A DNA stretch of 8,985 bases. Source: Candidatus Jorgensenbacteria bacterium GWA1_54_12 (GTDB lineage: Bacteria; Patescibacteriota; Minisyncoccia; UBA6257; GWB1-50-10). Shown in pieces: positions 7,932-8,985 of the stretch; the first letter of the stretch is position 1; each line of letters opens with the position of its first letter. A program made the translations under genes and the position numbers. The stretch covers positions 2,711 to 11,695 of the forward strand of contig MFKH01000003.1 of NCBI GenBank assembly GCA_001779505.1, read 5' to 3'. The notes under the pieces were generated by a model. That model was not told where the DNA came from. It saw nothing but the letters and a program-made list of their open reading frames with translations, and did not search any database.

Positions 7932-8924
7932 TTACAAATAGCGTGCGCGGTTCACGTTGTGCTCTTCAAGCGTCTGCGAAAATATTGTTTCTCCGGTCGC
8001 CCGCGCCGAAAGGTAATACCAGTACGGCGTCGCGAGCGGGGTCACAACCGCTTCCAGCGCTTCTACGCCGGGGTTTGCAATGGGCGTGGGGGTCAGCCCC
8101 CGCGATGCGTATGTGTTGAAAGGAGAGGATGTTTTTGTGTCGTCCCGCCCAATCTGAACTGCCGCGCATTCCAAAAACGCTCCGTTGCATTTTGCGAAAC
8201 TCACCGTTGCGTCAACCTGCAGAGGCATGCCCACATCAAGGCGCTTCAGAAAGATTCCTGCGATAACTTGCCTGTCTCGGAGCTTTGGCACTTCCCGTTC
8301 CACGAATGAAGCGAGAATGAGCTTCCCGTACCATTCCGGTTCGTCTTTCACGATTGGCCATGCTTTCTTTACAAAGTTTTGGAGCATCGCGCGCGCCACG
8401 TCTTTTCCCGTCGTTCCGGGCTCAAAGCGATATGTGTCGGGGAACAAAAAACCTTCCAAAGACGGCAATGTGTCCAGGAAGGGAAATTCGTCAATGAGTT
8501 CCGACGGACGCAGTGAGGCAAGCGTTCCCGCTTTCAGTATACCCGCACTCGCGAGAATCTTGTCAGTATCTTTTACCGTTGACCCCTCGGGAATAACAAC
8601 GGCAATATCGCCCGTTCCACCGGATGACAGGAGATGCACGATTTCCGGCACGGAGAAAGCCGGCGACAGCGTGTATGTTCCGGGTTTGAATGTGTGTGCG
8701 CGTCCCATGAGGAGTGAATAAACTTTAAAGATGGTAAGCGACTTCGTCAGATTCTTTTGTGACAGTTCTGCCGCGATGTCACGAAAACTTGTTCCACGTT
8801 CTATCGTGACGGTTACAGACGTTCCTCCTTCACCCACTGGCTGCAAACCGTAAAAAAAATATCCTATTCCCATAAGGAAGAGAAACGCAGCCGCAAGCCC
8901 GATGAAAAAACGCGTGCGCGCCAT
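7932..8924 (-). CDS. mltG: Endolytic murein transglycosylase MltG (YceG-like), membrane-anchored
   Basis: MltG cleaves nascent glycan strands at the outer face of the cytoplasmic membrane and is thought to act as a terminase for peptidoglycan polymerisation. The 330-residue protein has a basic N-terminus (MARTR) and one transmembrane segment (about 6-27), implying N-in topology with the rest outside the cytoplasm. A LysM-like subdomain follows (about 37-101, including FKPGTYTL). The YceG core shows LEGFLFPDTYRF (156-167), the catalytic Glu209 in ASFVEREV, LQVDATVSF (235-243), SSPFNTY (266-272) and NPGVEAL (284-290). It ends with the family's FSQTLEEHN (315-323). The usual GLPPGPI motif is GLTPTPI here (276-282). 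Cysteines 246 and 253 lie in a variable loop after DATVSF. The ATG at 8922-8924 has GAGGA at 8929-8933, the best ribosome site in the window. The gene stands where rplJL often precedes rpoB, with an 8-nt gap to rpoB. Length and catalytic residue fit the family. Confidence 0.95.
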   Translation of the reverse strand: MARTRFFIGLAAAFLFLMGIGYFFYGLQPVGEGGTSVTVTIERGTSFRDIAAELSQKNLTKSLTIFKVYSLLMGRAHTFKPGTYTLSPAFSVPEIVHLLSSGGTGDIAVVIPEGSTVKDTDKILASAGILKAGTLASLRPSELIDEFPFLDTLPSLEGFLFPDTYRFEPGTTGKDVARAMLQNFVKKAWPIVKDEPEWYGKLILASFVEREVPKLRDRQVIAGIFLKRLDVGMPLQVDATVSFAKCNGAFLECAAVQIGRDDTKTSSPFNTYASRGLTPTPIANPGVEALEAVVTPLATPYWYYLSARATGETIFSQTLEEHNVNRARYL

Positions 8925-8928
8925 CGTG

Positions 8929-8933
8929 TCCTC
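8929..8933 (-). promoter_or_regulatory. Shine-Dalgarno-like site of mltG
   Basis: The minus strand reads GAGGA four bases before the mltG ATG. Its spacing is on the short side but workable. It supports the chosen start and is the only well-placed purine-rich ribosome site before any gene in this window. Confidence 0.6.
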
Positions 8934-8937
8934 GTTT

Positions 8938-8985
8938 TTAGGAGGTTACCCTAATACGCTCAATCATACTGATAAGCACAGCAGA
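8938..8985 (-). CDS. Possible C-terminal tail of an upstream gene, cut by the window edge; RuvX is a weak guess
   Basis: Reading left from the window edge, one minus-strand frame is open for 15 codons (SAVLISMIERIRVTS) and ends in TAA at 8938-8940, 13 nt before the mltG start. The other two minus-strand frames close sooner. The opening SAVLI resembles the last helix of RuvX/YqgF Holliday-junction resolvase-like proteins, whose gene often precedes mltG in other bacteria. That is a resemblance over a handful of residues only. The tight spacing would suit an operon. Fifteen open codons can occur by chance, so the stretch may instead be plain upstream sequence. I see no convincing promoter in it. 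Confidence 0.25.
   Translation of the reverse strand, partial: SAVLISMIERIRVTS

Noticed and set aside
8085..8104. Strong GC hairpin (GGGGG-TCAG-CCCCC) upstream of rpoB
   Set aside because: It lies inside mltG and simply encodes the Arg-Gly-Leu-Thr-Pro-Thr stretch. There is no U-run after it on the transcribed strand, so it is not a terminator. An attenuator role cannot be supported from one sequence.
8852..8859. A8 run (T8 on the coding strand) in the mltG membrane segment
   Set aside because: It encodes Tyr-Phe-Phe-Tyr in the transmembrane helix. The frame is intact on both sides, so there is no evidence of a frameshift.
8941..8985. Possible -35/-10 promoter upstream of mltG
   Set aside because: Candidate hexamers such as TTATCA and TATTAG are poor matches with wrong spacing, and the stretch may be coding.

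Overview
The window looks like ordinary housekeeping DNA from a bacterium, most likely a member of the Candidate Phyla Radiation (Patescibacteria, Parcubacteria-like). That placement is an inference. It rests on a very compact RNA polymerase beta subunit (1060 residues), the style of the partial MreB N-terminus, a bS6 with a Parcubacteria-like C-terminal helix, and a gene order in which rpoBC is not preceded by rplJL. Base composition is moderately GC-rich by eye. No gene shows foreign base or codon use, and I see no mobile element, CRISPR array, tRNA or rRNA.

Every recognisable gene lies on the minus strand and the set reads like one transcription unit. From right to left (transcription order) it contains: a possible C-terminal tail of an unidentified gene (8938-8985); mltG, a membrane-anchored murein endolytic transglycosylase (7932-8924); rpoB (4741-7923); rpoC (1130-4729); rpsF for bS6 (729-1112); rpsI for uS9 (328-729); and the first 101 codons of mreB (1-305), which runs off the left edge. 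Gaps are 13 nt (tail to mltG), 8 nt (mltG-rpoB), 11 nt (rpoB-rpoC), 17 nt or a 4-nt overlap (rpoC-rpsF, depending on the rpsF start), a 1-nt overlap (rpsF-rpsI) and 22 nt (rpsI-mreB). There is no gene-free stretch above 61 nt, so there is no room for an internal terminator or a leader of ordinary size outside coding sequence.

Functionally the unit puts the two catalytic subunits of RNA polymerase between a glycan-strand terminase (MltG) and the elongasome scaffold (MreB), with two small-subunit ribosomal proteins in between. Canonical neighbours are missing: rplKAJL before rpoB, rpsL-rpsG-fusA after rpoC, ssb-rpsR next to rpsF, and rplM next to rpsI. Most starts lack a convincing Shine-Dalgarno sequence and several junctions look translationally coupled.

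I looked for a previously undescribed system on both strands and did not find one. The items worth a second look are the gene order and its regulatory consequences, the scarcity of ribosome binding sites, two in-frame A-AAA-AAC slippery heptamers in the adjacent rpsF and rpsI genes, and a cysteine pair in the extracytoplasmic part of MltG.
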